From Antilocapra americana (Eukaryota > Chordata > Mammalia > Artiodactyla > Antilocapridae), in the NCBI GenBank assembly GCA_007570785.1, contig ML660774.1, forward strand, positions 5,919,404 to 5,983,403: a stretch of DNA of 64,000 nt, read 5' to 3'. A program made the translations under genes and the position numbers. Shown here one piece after another: positions 48,101 to 57,545 of the stretch (its first letter is position 1; each line of letters starts with the position of its first letter). The notes beneath the pieces were generated by a model. It did not search any database and was not told the origin of the DNA. It worked only from the letters and a program-made list of their open reading frames with translations.

Positions 48101-51100
48101 GCCTGAGCGACTCAAGCATGCACGCCCATGTGGGGTCTTCATCATTGCTGTCCACCAACCTTTTTTCATCTGTTTGTGGATAAAACACTCTTAAACTGTC
48201 TCCCTCATGCCTGTGTGTACTGTCTCCATCTGGTTTATACATCTCAGAACTGGAGCAGATTTGAATCGCTAGAAGGAGGGAGAGGTATAAAGCCTGTTCT
48301 CTATTAATTTGTCCACACGCACAGATGCATATTCCTTCTGTGTCGCTGCCATCAGCAGCCATTTACTCTAGCTCTCACCCCAGATGCTTCCAGAATGCCT
48401 TTAAAAAAAAACCCTAGGCAGAGAAACTGCACCCTGATTGAATACAATCAAAGCTATATTGTTTAATTTTTCCGGAGAAGTCTAGAACTGGTGGAGTTCT
48501 CGGTAATCCCTTATTTCATAAAGATATTGGGACATGAAAGTCAAATTGTGTATCTGACAGCCCCACAATCCCTGGGTTTACACACACCACACCTGGAGGC
48601 CAGGCTCTGGACAGCCAGTCTAGGAGGACTCTCTAGTTTGAACCTGATAATTGTCATCTTAAGCACTGTGCAGCTTTTCTTAGCCAGTATGCATATTAAA
48701 GGTTTGCACAGCCCTATCCAAATATAAAACAATAGTCCCTTAAGAAGCAGAAGCAAAAACAATATAAATATTTGCAGAAATCTCTAGGAACCAAATTTTG
48801 GTGTGTATTTCTGGGAGAAAATATGTATCAATGACAGCATTAACACGCTTATGAAAGGGAATCTTGATGGAAAAAAAAAACTCAAAACAAAACCTTAACA
48901 ATTCAGGCCAGTTTCAGAACAGATCAAACAAAGTCAGCATAAGTGACACAGAATAGATGGATAAAGACCCCAAAGTTCATTGGAGTCAGCTGCTCCCTGT
49001 CAGCCCACTGCCGGGTAACACAGAGTTTCTAAGCAAAAGCTCATCAATGTAGAGAATTAAAGAAGTTATATTTATCATTCAGATAATTAATGGGCTGACA
49101 CACTTGACACAACGTAAAGGAGGCTGAATGTGGCCCTAAAGTTTTATAGAGGCTATTAATCTCTCAGCAAACCTTTTATTTAGAGACAGTACAAACTTCA
49201 GCCTGCTTCCTGGTCATCAATTTGGAAATCACTAACCTTGAGTTATTTTAAGCTTTATTATCAACTTCCATGAAGTAAACAGACTCTTTATAAGCGAAGG
49301 CCAATATGTGTCTTTTCGTGGGTAGGTTTGATCCCATAGAGCTGTTCCCACATCGCCTCTACAGAACCAGGTTAGTATATGTTAGTATACATTGTACTAT
49401 ACATCCTTTCTGGATACTCAGGGTGAAATAGTAATCTCCTGCTCTTGGAAAATAATTAGCCCTGAATCTATAGATTAACATGTACAGATAATGAGACTTC
49501 CCTGGCAGTCCTGTGGTTCAGACTTAGCCTTCCACTGCAAGGAGTACAAGTTCAACCCCTGGTCGAGAAGCTAAGATCCCACAGAAAATGTAAAAGCAGA
49601 AGCACTGTTGTAACAAATTGTATGTAACAAATTCAATAAAGACTTTAAAAATGGTCCACATCAAAAAACTTTAAAAAAACTGTACAGATAAAAGTCAAAT
49701 AAATGAATAAAATCATGATTTGTTCTTTCCTAAGGACTGTTTCTAAATATTGATACCTGAAAATGAAATAGATTTATGTCAAGCTGGTTAAACTTCAGGG
49801 GGAGCCTCATACATAAGCCGTTGTGTTTCCCTGTTTGTCTAAGACAGTACATGGTTGAAACCCAAGTTTTCTCCTCTTTTCATAAGAACGATCTCCTTTA
49901 TTTCTTTGCTGTAAACTCGCTCCAAGGTTTTCCATTGATTACACTACTTATTTTGTACAAAGTCCCTAATTAGACCCACTGTCAGGATACCAGTGCCGGA
50001 TGGCCGGGGGTGGGAAGGGTTGAGGGCTGACACCAGTGAAATTAGAATTCTGCAGGAAAAGAAACAGCAAATCATCAAATCCATGGATCTGCCTAACAGA
50101 ACCAGAGGGCACTCAATTTCAGCCAGCTGAGGGAACAAATTTGATCTTAATTACTAAGAAGCTCTTACAAGTTGTGAGGAAGCCACAGCTTAAGAAGGAT
50201 CAGCCTCCTAAGTTCATGATAAATTAGTTTCTCAAGACTAACCTTTTGGATGCCAAAGAAATATATCACGTGCGTGGCAGTCAGGAAAATGTCAGTGTTC
50301 AAGGGGTTAAGGTAAACGGCTAAGGAAATCACAAAAACGACATCTATGCATGCTTAACAATATGCTAAATCTGAAAAATAAAGATTACATTTAAATATAA
50401 AGTTGAAAGAAGAACTGACACGTACTGGCAAAACTGTTTCAAGCTGCCATGTTCAACTCTTGCCTTAATTAATTCCAGCACTTTCCTTCTCAGCATTATA
50501 ATACCCTTTTTAGAGTTTTTCTGCAGAAATATGAACTGACTCTGGAAAAACCCCCACGTTGCCATGTTTAGCTGATGCATCAGAGAACAGGGCTACCCAC
50601 ACTCTTGGGACATCAAGACTATGGTCCCTTCCATGATGAAAAGGGCAAAGCAACAGGCAAAGCAATCCTGGCTTCGTGATTGACCGGCATGGGAAGAGGT
50701 GTTTCCCCAAGAATCCCTTCTCCAGTGGAACCAGAATGGCAGGAAAACCCAGGCAAGCCTGATGTGCATGGAGGGCTCCCTTACAAACATGAAGTTTAAC
50801 AGCAGCTCCTGAGAAAGAAAGAAGTTGATTTCACACCAACACTCAGTCTGTAAACCATGTCATCAAAATCGCTTATGAAAACCCACAGAAAGAGGGATCT
50901 CTGCATTACCACGAGTACTTCACCTCCATTTTATAAAATTGGTATTTTGATTAAATGTGCTTCACTCTGATGAATTCCACAAAGAGAAACGAATGGAAAA
51001 TGTCAGCTGAATTCTTCATCCTGGGGTTAGCAACCACCCCCTCCTGAAAATCAAAGCCTTCCAAAGGTTTTTACCTGGTAAATTAGATAAGTCTGCTTCT

Positions 51101-54100
51101 TCCTGGGTTTTTTCTTCCCCCATTGTCATTCATGTGAAAAGGTGTCACTATAATAATGCTGATTTCTTTCTGATGCTGTTAACTGACATCATACTATCTT
51201 TTGGATTTTTTGGGAAAGAGATGAGATAAAAGGCAGTTTCTTTGGCAGGGGGAATTTTCATTTTCCATATTAATACTACATTATCATCGAATCATTTCCT
51301 GAAGTTTTGATCCTAAGCCTGGAAGAACAGAAACACCCTTTAAAAACGCCTCTCCAGAGACCTGGCCCAGAAGAAACCCCGTCTTCCTCATCTGACACAT
51401 GTATTCTGTGCTTACCTCCTGTCCACAAAGTGTCAATCAAGACTAGTGACTTTCAAATGTACAGCATTAATAAGGAGAACTATTAAGTTGTATAATTTAC
51501 TGGTAAACTTAAAACTTACACAATTCCCAAGCTCCCCTTTGCAGCCATGTGAAGGCAGGCCAGGTGTATATATACGGCTTCCTACCCCGTCCTACCTACA
51601 GGCCGCCACCGCCTGAGCATTCCACCTCTGGCAGGTCGTTTCATGGAAATCTCTATTTGTTCAAGTGCATAGTGAGAAGACAAAAATGGGAGGCCACTGT
51701 GCTGCAATCCACCCATTTCAGCAAAGCTGAAGTCCTGTGCCTCCCTGCAGGAAATACAGAGCACCGGCCCCAGAATCAGATGATGTCACCCACCTGTGTG
51801 GCATTGTATTAGTTACTTAACGTTTCTGGGCCTTCAGGTTCCCAACCATGAATGATGTGGGCAGCTTAGACCCTGTGGGCAGGAACCCCAAGGCACCACT
51901 GAGGTTCTTCCAGGGGTACACCCAGGACCACAGGCTGGCAGACATCCGGCACTTACCTATACTTTTTCCAAATATGTACAAATGCTGTTCAGTAAAGTTC
52001 AGATTAATGCAAAGTGTTACTGATAAACAACTCTTTGTCATCATGGATCTTCTGACTCAAAAGATACTACTGAAAAGTATGACCTCACTTATATATGGAA
52101 TCTAAAAAATAAAAACAAGGTCACGGGTACACAGAACAGATGGATGGCTGCCAGAGATGGGAGGTGGGGCAGAGAAACAGGCAAAGGGGGTCAAAGGTAC
52201 AAACTTTCAGTTACAAAATAAGTCCTGAGACTGTGATATACAGCATGGTGACTGCAGTTAATACTACTGTACTGTGCAATTGAAAGTTGCTAAGAGAGTG
52301 GATCTTATAAGTCCTCACCATAAGAAAACATAATTTTCTGTAAACATTATCAAACATCAGTATGTATGAATCGCGTCATATACTTGCAACTAACATTAAG
52401 TGTGTATGTCAATTATACGTCGACTTTTTAAAAAAGATACTAATAGTTTAACTCACATTATATAGGGGTCTTGGAAGTTTTTTTGACATTTAAAAGCGGG
52501 TCCCATATAATCAGCTGCTGAGTCGTGTCTGACTCTTTGTGACCCCATGGACTGCAGCAGGCCAGGCTCCTCTGTCCTTCACTACATAATCAGAAGAACT
52601 AGGAAATCAGTGGTCTAGAATCTAGATCATGTCTACAGCTCCTTTATAGGGATGAATATATCGTCTCTTCCTCCTGAAATAGCAGTCCGTCCACCAGGTC
52701 AAGCCTACACAATTCCAGACACTGTCATGTACTTGGTCATTAATTTTTTAAAGTCATAAAATGGAAAAAAAGAATCTGCATTTTAGTAAGTAACTGAGCT
52801 TACTGTGAGTAGGCTGAGCTCATGAGTAACTGAGCTCAGTAACCCCTGAGGGCCCCTCTACACCCATGTGACCCCTGGCGTCTCTTCTGTAACCAGCCTC
52901 AGCACCAGAGACACCCCCAAGAGTCCCTCTCTCGGGGATTCAGCGCTGTCCAGACTCAGTGAGTAAGGGCTGCGGTGCTCACACCCTTCAGCACCGACTC
53001 TGCACTCGTTGACTCATTTCTGTGATCTTTATATGGGACCTTGGACCGGCCCATGAGAAATCGCCTTCACCTGCGCCTACAAGCAATGAACCATCACCCT
53101 TCTTTCTTATTGGAAGCACACGGAGTCAAAAGCAAGAAGACCAAAAGTTTCTAAAACACGTAGAAACTTTCCTGCATCTTTCCCACACTTCACTCCTCTC
53201 AGCTGAGGTGGAGAAGGCAGTTTTACCCTCTTTTCCCTGGGACCCTGCCCTTTCTACTCCTCCCGGAGAGGGAGTGAAATGGACTAACCCGACTACAGAA
53301 GCCCCTTCAGCGCCAAACTGTCTCTGACCCCCAGAATCCCGAGTGCTCCGTAGTTCTCCCCGGTCTCATTCCTCAATTCCTTCTCCACCTCCGGGCACGT
53401 TTTTCTTCTTTTTCTGTCAAAGACGAAGCCACTGCCCTGAAGCAGCTTAGATGGAAAGTCACGGGGCTTATTTAACATGATTAAGGTCCAGGAACCAAAA
53501 AAAAAAAAAAAGTAAATTCGGCTAAATGGAGACTTGGAGCTCTTCGGGAGGAAAAACTCCAGAGGAAAACCTCACAGTCAAGAGCCAACTTTAACAGAAA
53601 GGGCTCACGTCATACCCGATCGCACTGCCAGTTTGCTGGACGCATCTCTCTCCCATTTGGGTGGCCCCCATCTACGTGACTCCCAGCAGAGGCGGTCTGT
53701 TCCTAAACACAGGTCCACACCTTAAAAGAAATTCAGCAGCAGCAGATGAAGCCCAAGGCGCCTCTTCCCAGCATTAGCTGCAGATTCTCCAGGGAATTCA
53801 AGGAGGGGGAAAAAAGGATGCTTACTGGGCCCTCCCAGCTTATCTCTGAAGGGAGTCTCCCTGGGGCTCAGGTGGGCCACAAGCATCCTTCCCTAATTAA
53901 ACGATAAAAACCAGAGATGGCCAGGCCCAGGGTCAGCTCCACACATCTGGCTTGTGGTCTGACCCCCATCCACCCCGGCTGTGCAGCATCCCAGAGAAGA
54001 GGAGGAGGCAGCCGTGTCATCCCTCGCCCGACGTCCAGCTCACAGCCTGTGTCCTGCTTCCCAGAGCCTAGCCAGAGGGGCTCAGTAGGCGGAAACACAG

Positions 54101-55036
54101 GCTGCTCCTCATCAGAGCAAAGCCCAGGCTGGTACTTGGTTAACTGGCTCAGTTCACGACTCGCCAAGACACAAAAGGCAGGGGCCCCTGTACCCACTCA
54201 CAGTCGCCGCCCCCAGGGCTGCAGAGAAGCCCACCAAGGGCAGCGTTGCCCAGCCCAGCCACTGCCACACCTCCACTCCTTGGCTCTCTCTGGAATTTAA
54301 GAGAAGGGGGTGGGAAGCTGGGGTAGTTCAGTAGGATTTGTTTTCTCATCTGGAAAGGAAGACAATGTTTTCTGACCGTCCATGGTATGTAAGCCCTCGC
54401 CGAGGCCATGCCACCCGAGCAGATCAGAACACACAGTGCGCCCTACCGTAAGGGTACTTGGTATCCAGGACGTTCTCTGCTGTCCTCCTCCAAGGCAAGA
54501 GATCATCGCTGCACCCATTTGGCATCCCATTGTACCCGATGCCCACGATTTTGTTTTCTGCATTCACGATGCAGGCGCCAACCTGTGGGGAAACATGCCC
54601 CGAGGCTTGGTGACTTCGAGGGGCCAGTCTGCCACTGGAGAGGCAGCAAATGAGACCAGAGGCCTGCAGAGCTCCAGAATGGGCAGGCAGCCTCTGGAGG
54701 GGCCGAGAGCTCTGTCTCCCTGGGGTATGAGAGGAGATATGTGACAATTTTCTCTCTCACAGGAAAATGTGAGCAGGCAGGAATGCTGTGCAAAAGACAG
54801 CAGGTTAACTCTGCTTCTCTAAGTTGGCAGGGGTCCACGGAGCCTCTTCCTTTTGTAATTTGCTCACTTCTGGGCATCTCCATGTCTGTCTGCCAGTGTC
54901 CAAACATTCTCCTGAAGAACTCGCTTACCTGGGAATTTGGATCTTTGCTCCTCTGTGCTGATAAGAAGGCCACCGCCATGAAATACTCAGGCCATTCAAG
55001 GTAGTCATCACGTTTTCTGCAGGGAACTTCACTCAT
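33061..55036 (-). CDS. DCTD: Deoxycytidylate deaminase (dCMP deaminase), five coding exons
   Basis: DCTD hydrolytically deaminates dCMP to dUMP, the main source of substrate for thymidylate synthase. It is a cytosolic, zinc-dependent homohexamer, activated by dCTP and inhibited by dTTP. The coding parts are complement(33061-33139, 35424-35520, 36897-37013, 54447-54582, 54929-55036), 537 bases in all: 178 residues plus stop, exactly the length of the main human isoform. Every junction obeys GT-AG and the reading phase closes. In the joined protein the HAE motif (H84, E86) and the PCNEC motif (C110, C113) supply the zinc ligands and the catalytic Glu; GYNGMPNG (residues 52-59) lies in the region linked to the allosteric nucleotide site; the C-terminus ends SRPSQKLQ. 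No stop, frameshift or lost key residue is seen, so the gene looks intact. Introns are about 346 bp, 17.4 kb, 1.4 kb and 2.3 kb, so this is not a processed copy. Confidence 0.97.
33140..33746. other. DCTD fourth coding intron, repeat-free left part
   Basis: Holds A runs (33521-33534), a T run (33646-33655) and clean AT-rich sequence. No repeat insertion is recognised. Confidence 0.45.
33747..34108 (-). mobile_element. Two adjacent Bov-A/Bov-tA SINEs in the DCTD intron
   Basis: Unit 1 (33747-33937) and unit 2 (about 33938-34108) share orientation and abut through a CTG repeat (TGCTGCTGCTGCTGC). Unit 2 lacks its tRNA-like head past GGATCTTCCCAACCCAG, so it may have inserted into or recombined with the first. 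Confidence 0.9.
34690..35308 (+). mobile_element. L1 3' end in the DCTD intron
   Basis: Forward L1 ORF2/3' UTR text: CCCCTATGTTCACAGCAGCA, ATGGAATACTACTCAGCCAT, ending TAAGTCAACTACACTTCAAC. It lies opposite in direction to DCTD transcription. Confidence 0.88.
35424..35520 (-). CDS. DCTD: DCTD fourth coding exon
   Basis: This exon encodes residues 121 (part) to 153 (part). It begins [16 protein letters not shown] and ends [12 protein letters not shown]. The acceptor is CCTTTTAAG and the donor is TTCAG followed by GTGAG. From memory of the human protein, the differences are conservative (for example SNETT where human has SDEAT). The segment forms core strand and helix of the deaminase fold. 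Confidence 0.96.
35521..36896. other. DCTD third coding intron, repeat-free
   Basis: 1.4 kb with no recognised SINE or LINE, unlike all the other introns above 1 kb. 36290-36860 is clean AT-rich sequence running up to the catalytic exon (for example AGCTTTATGGAGATAAAG, GCAATTAATTTAGATCTAAA), a candidate intronic conserved element. Confidence 0.4.
36897..37013 (-). CDS. DCTD: DCTD third coding exon (catalytic zinc site)
   Basis: This exon encodes the end of V82 through A120 plus the first base of G121. Both zinc motifs are in it: CHAELNA (H84 ligand, E86 proton shuttle) and PCNEC (C110 and C113 ligands), 23 residues apart. The acceptor is TTCAAATCTGCAG and the donor is GCAG followed by GTAGGA. 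It is separated from the upstream exon by 17.4 kb of repeat-rich intron. Skipping it would remove the whole active site, although its 117 bases would keep the frame. Confidence 0.97.
37014..38479. other. DCTD second coding intron, 3' part
   Basis: Mostly unrecognised sequence, with an L2/MIR-like patch near 38040-38115 (AGATAAATGTTTGTTGAATG). No alternative exon is recognised. Confidence 0.4.
38480..38762 (-). mobile_element. BovB LINE 3' end
   Basis: Reverse BovB 3' piece beginning with a TTCAG repeat (TTCAGTTCAGTTCAGTTCAG) and ending CCTTCCAATGAATATTCA. Confidence 0.95.
39057..39720 (-). mobile_element. L1 (bovine-type) 3' end with ORF2 C-terminus
   Basis: Reverse L1: T-rich tail at 39057-39110, 3' UTR, and from about 39726 down to 39403 an open ORF2 C-terminal stretch ([15 protein letters not shown] is the hallmark). 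It is heavily 5'-truncated and contains no endonuclease or reverse-transcriptase domain. Confidence 0.93.
39721..41283. other. DCTD large intron, mostly unique
   Basis: An L2-like 3' end lies at about 40215-40335 (TGGGTGTTAAATATTTACTG). 40400-40670 is clean AT-rich sequence that may be conserved. 40830-41160 is C-rich. No exon is recognised. Confidence 0.4.
41284..41620 (-). mobile_element. BovB LINE 3' end
   Basis: Reverse copy from TTCAGTTCAGGTCAGTCGCT to TGACCTCTCTGCGGTCCAAG. Confidence 0.95.
41621..44010. other. DCTD large intron, no recognised exon
   Basis: 41680-42070 is pyrimidine-rich and partly L2-like. 42560-43030 is clean AT-rich DNA. 43190-43520 is GC-richer with several CpG. 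Open frames on both strands here have no family resemblance. Confidence 0.4.
44011..44222 (+). mobile_element. L1 3' UTR fragment
   Basis: Forward text AACACCAACAAGGACCTGCT, CACAGGGAACTCTGCTCAAT, ATCGGCTATACTCCAACACA, then an A-rich tail. Confidence 0.8.
44514..44704 (-). mobile_element. Bov-tA SINE
   Basis: Reverse unit from TTGGTTGCTCAATTGTCCGA to CTTACCGTCTGAGCC; the last bases of the head are lost. Confidence 0.92.
44705..45723. other. DCTD large intron, GC-richer unique DNA
   Basis: C-rich sequence at 44900-45070; a MIR-like trace at about 45435-45520. Nothing coding is recognised. Confidence 0.4.
45724..46320 (-). mobile_element. BovB LINE 3' half
   Basis: About 600 bases of reverse BovB, extending past the 3' UTR to the end of the ORF (GGCTGCAGTCACCATCTGCA region); second longest copy in the window. 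Confidence 0.94.
46321..47991. other. DCTD large intron with L2-like remnant
   Basis: 46500-47240 is C/T-rich and reads like decayed L2. 47265-47385 is a clearer L2 3' end (CAAGCTCCTTGAACACAGAG to TTGCTGAGTAAATGAA). The rest is unassigned. Confidence 0.5.
47992..48122 (+). mobile_element. Bov-A SINE, headless
   Basis: Only the Bov-A body is present (GGAGTAGGAAATGACAACCC to CATGCCTGAGCGACTC); no tRNA-like head. Confidence 0.9.
48123..49480. other. DCTD large intron, repeat-poor
   Basis: 1.36 kb with no recognised insertion. 49060-49320 is especially clean (TCATTCAGATAATTAATGGG, TTATTTTAAGCTTTATTATC) and is a candidate conserved intronic element. Confidence 0.4.
49492..49680 (+). mobile_element. 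CHR-type tRNA SINE
   Basis: Forward copy AGACTTCCCTGGCAGTCC with an A-rich tail, between perfect 11-base duplications TGTACAGATAA (49481-49491 and 49681-49691). The first base of the head overlaps the duplication edge. Confidence 0.95.
49692..52050. other. DCTD large intron, repeat-poor
   Basis: About 2.4 kb with few recognised repeats; a MIR-like trace lies at about 51745-51850. No exon signal matched any family. Confidence 0.4.
52053..52437 (+). mobile_element. Old L1 3' end
   Basis: Forward text GACCTCACTTATATATGGAA, GGTTACACAGAACAGATGGA-like sequence, GGTGACTGCAGTTAATACTA, ending GTATGTCAATTATACGTCGA. Confidence 0.8.
52515..52585 (-). mobile_element. Very short BovB/Bov-A 3' end insertion
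   Basis: Only 71 bases (CTGCTGAGTCGTGTCTGACT to TCTGTCCTTCACTAC), flanked by ATAATCAG at 52507-52514 and 52586-52593. This is an extreme 5'-truncated BovB insertion. Confidence 0.85.
52594..54446. other. DCTD large intron, 5' end
   Basis: Unique-looking DNA with a short near-duplication (GTAACTGAGCT... twice, 52790-52840) and an A run at 53498-53511. The donor of the large intron is at 54446. Confidence 0.45.
54447..54582 (-). CDS. DCTD: DCTD second coding exon
   Basis: This exon encodes residues 37-81 plus the first base of codon 82. It starts [19 protein letters not shown] and ends DTKYPY. The acceptor is CCCCACAG and the donor is TACG followed by GTAGGG. It carries the glycine-rich [14 protein letters not shown] segment of the cytidine/deoxycytidylate deaminase fold, which in this family contributes to substrate and allosteric nucleotide contacts. 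It is only 346 bp downstream of the preceding exon, the shortest intron of the gene. Confidence 0.97.
54583..54928 (-). other. DCTD short intron between first and second coding exons
   Basis: 346 bases, GTAAGC to CACAG, repeat-free. It contains in-frame stops, so it is not coding when retained. Confidence 0.9.
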
Positions 55037-55043
55037 GCTGAGT
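54929..55043 (-). CDS. DCTD: DCTD first coding exon (start codon at 55036-55034)
   Basis: The acceptor TTCTAG precedes position 55043. Only seven untranslated bases (ACTCAGC) come before the ATG, which has A at -3. The exon encodes residues 1-36, beginning [18 protein letters not shown] and ending at SQ. It closes with CAG followed by GTAAGC, a strong phase-0 donor. The ATG was chosen because it matches the start of the known 178-residue protein. The frame stays open upstream into intron 1 (to an ATG at 55123), but that stretch lies before the acceptor and shows no family similarity. The known longer human isoform adds residues from an upstream exon, which is not identifiable here. Confidence 0.96.
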
Positions 55044-55442
55044 CTAGAAGACAAACACACAGCAAAACAGCAGTCACCAAACAGATTCTGGTCAATCTGC
55101 TTTCCAATTCGACCCAAGCACACATCAGCTTTGGATCTTCAAACTCAACACAATTTCAATTGACATTTATCAATCAGACATCACAGCACATTAACCCTGG
55201 ACATTCTGTGGCCTTGAAAAAGAAAAAACTAAGTCACTATTTCAAAAGTTTGCCTGTGTGGCTGCCCCTTCCCAGATGTTACATCCATTTACTACTTTCT
55301 TATAGGATTTTTTTTTTTTTTGGCAAATACCTATACATGTCTGACCTATGAATCATTTTCATCTTTCACCTCTCTCCCTTATTAAATGATGTCAGCACAA
55401 GAGGGCAGAGAACATTTTTTGACCATCTAATCTACCCTGCAT

Positions 55443-55647
55443 GCATGCTAAGTCACTCCAGCTGTGTCCAACTCTTTGTGACTCTATGGACTATAACCCA
55501 CCAGGCTCCTCTGTCCATGGGGATTCTCTACGCAAGAACACTGGAGTGGATTATCATTTCCTTCTCCAAGGGATCAAATCCACATCTCTTACGTCTCTTG
55601 CATTGGCAGGCACACTTCTTACCAATAGGGCCACCCGGGAAAGCCCG
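55443..55647 (-). mobile_element. Bov-tA SINE in DCTD intron 1
   Basis: Reverse unit between perfect 9-base duplications ATCTACCCT (55430-55438 and 55648-55656). Confidence 0.95.
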
Positions 55648-55656
55648 ATCTACCCT

Positions 55657-56262
55657 AATCTATTTCAGATACTCTTAAAGGTTGTACACATCAACTCAAT
55701 GAAGCCTCTTTCTGAGTTAAGGTAACTCACACCCCTCTTACAGAGATTCAAAGAACTTAGGAACTCGCCCTAAATCAGGTGGGATTACTATCCACGCCAG
55801 AGGATTCCATATGACTCCATCCTAGCTGTGATATTCTTGTGTCCCCATCCTTTCCCCTCCCTTAGTTTCCCCAGATGGGACCAAAATTATCCACCCTGAG
55901 TAGTGACTCAAATGAAGAGAAACTATTTAGACTCTTGCTATGATTATGACAAGATTTCAGTAACATTGGGCTACACTCGGGAAGGAACTGTCTCTACAAT
56001 GGGGACAGTCCCCTGAAGTGGGCTAAAACTGCCAGCAAGGGGGAGGGGCTCTTTCAAGAGAGAAGAAAACAAGAGCAAAGAAGCAGAGCAACACAGGAAC
56101 CAACTCCCAGTGAGTCTTGAGAAAGCCTAGGCATCTGGGCTTAAGAAAGGTAAGCATTTCCCAGCAGCTCCGCTTTGGGATCCAGCTGTGACGCTTACAG
56201 CTAGGAGCAGCGCCAGAGGGTGCCTACGACCGAGTACCATCCCCTGGGAACCATCCGGTTTG
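55657..56262. other. DCTD intron 1, unique part
   Basis: No repeat or exon is recognised; moderately GC-balanced. Confidence 0.4.
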
Positions 56263-56465
56263 CTGTTGTGTAGTCGCCAGTCGCCTCTTTGCAACCTCGT
56301 GGGGTGCAGGGCTCCAGGCTCCTCTGTCCATGGGATTTCCCAGGCAAGAATACTGGAGCGGGTTGCCATTTCCTTCTCCAGGGGATCTTCCCCACCCAGA
56401 GATCGAACCCATGTCTCCTGCACTGGCAGACGGATTCTCTACCACTGAGCCACCGGGGACGTCCC
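56263..56465 (-). mobile_element. Bov-tA SINE at the CpG-island edge
   Basis: Reverse unit ending CACCGGGGACGTCC, about 15 bases before the CpG island begins. It has CpG-bearing changes unusual for the family. Confidence 0.93.
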
Positions 56466-56570
56466 CGAACTGGCTCATTCAACGTTTAAGGGTTAGCACC
56501 CAAACTCGCTGCGGGGGGCCCCGGGATGAGTGCTTGCCAGTCAGGATGGCGAAGACGGGAAGGTAGGGGA

Positions 56571-56595
56571 ACTTACTACCCCGGTTTGGTTTACC
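56571..56595 (-). other. DCTD: Candidate 5' splice sites ending DCTD exon 1
   Basis: On the minus strand, at the DCTD-facing edge of the CpG island, there is GTAAGT (56576-56571, exon would end at 56577) and GTAAAC (56594-56589, exon would end at 56595, after GGCGGCGAGCG). Either could join the acceptor at 55044. No transcript evidence is available and exon 1 could instead end inside the gap. Confidence 0.3.
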
Positions 56596-56952
56596 GCTCG
56601 CCGCCGGGGCAGAAGCCCAGGAGGACCACAGGTCCGGGAGATGCCGCTGGTCAACCGGCAGGGTCACAACCCGCCCTTCTCCAGCCCGGATCCCGGGACG
56701 GGGCCCGCCGCCCCGGGCACACGTGGCCGCTGGAAGTGAAGTCCCCTTCGCAACCCCCGCCCCCGACCCGGGGCCCCGGCGCGCGCCCTCGGCTCCCGCG
56801 GCGGGCAGAGGCGTCTCGGAGGCCGCGGGGCCCGCCGCGAAGGGCACCGAGCGCCGCCGGCCCGGCACGCGTTCCCCCGGCAGCGGGCGTCCCCCGGCTC
56901 CGCGCGCCCCGGCCGCGCCACGTGGCCCACCCCGCCGCCCGCGCCCCCGCCG

Positions 56953-57352
56953 NNNNNNNNNNNNNNNNNNNNNNNNNNNNNNNNNNNNNNNNNNNNNNNN
57001 NNNNNNNNNNNNNNNNNNNNNNNNNNNNNNNNNNNNNNNNNNNNNNNNNNNNNNNNNNNNNNNNNNNNNNNNNNNNNNNNNNNNNNNNNNNNNNNNNNNN
57101 NNNNNNNNNNNNNNNNNNNNNNNNNNNNNNNNNNNNNNNNNNNNNNNNNNNNNNNNNNNNNNNNNNNNNNNNNNNNNNNNNNNNNNNNNNNNNNNNNNNN
57201 NNNNNNNNNNNNNNNNNNNNNNNNNNNNNNNNNNNNNNNNNNNNNNNNNNNNNNNNNNNNNNNNNNNNNNNNNNNNNNNNNNNNNNNNNNNNNNNNNNNN
57301 NNNNNNNNNNNNNNNNNNNNNNNNNNNNNNNNNNNNNNNNNNNNNNNNNNNN
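56953..57352. other. Assembly gap of 400 N
   Basis: A run of exactly 400 N lies inside the CpG island, flanked by very GC-rich sequence, typical of a sequencing drop-out. Any open frame drawn across it is meaningless. The gap may hide DCTD exon 1 or the transcription start. Confidence 0.99.
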
Positions 57353-57545
57353 GTTGTGGGGCGGCGGCGGTTTGGGGTTCGCCGTGACTTTGATCGGGTG
57401 GCGCCGGCGAACCCGCTCCGAGGCCGCAGGGCTGCGACCTGCGCGGTCGCCCCGCCGCCCTGGGCCCTCCCGGGGGACCGCTGGCGGCCGCTCCCCGTCC
57501 CCCGGGCTCCGACTTCAAGATAACCGCTGCTTTTTTCGGATCTCT

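Larger units (their letters stand above)
56480..57545. promoter_or_regulatory. CpG island, DCTD promoter region
   Basis: On both sides of an assembly gap the sequence is very GC-rich and dense in CG dinucleotides (56700-56952 and 57353-57490), while its surroundings are ordinary. It sits 1.4 kb upstream of the first coding exon, where a housekeeping nucleotide-metabolism gene would have its promoter. No TATA box is evident. GC boxes (CCGCCC and similar) are frequent. The direction of transcription is inferred from DCTD; the island could also fire divergently. Confidence 0.85.

Noticed and set aside
55037..55123. In-frame upstream ATG giving DCTD 29 extra residues
   Set aside because: It lies in intron 1 before the clear acceptor at 55044 and matches nothing in the family. 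It would need a transcript starting in the intron.
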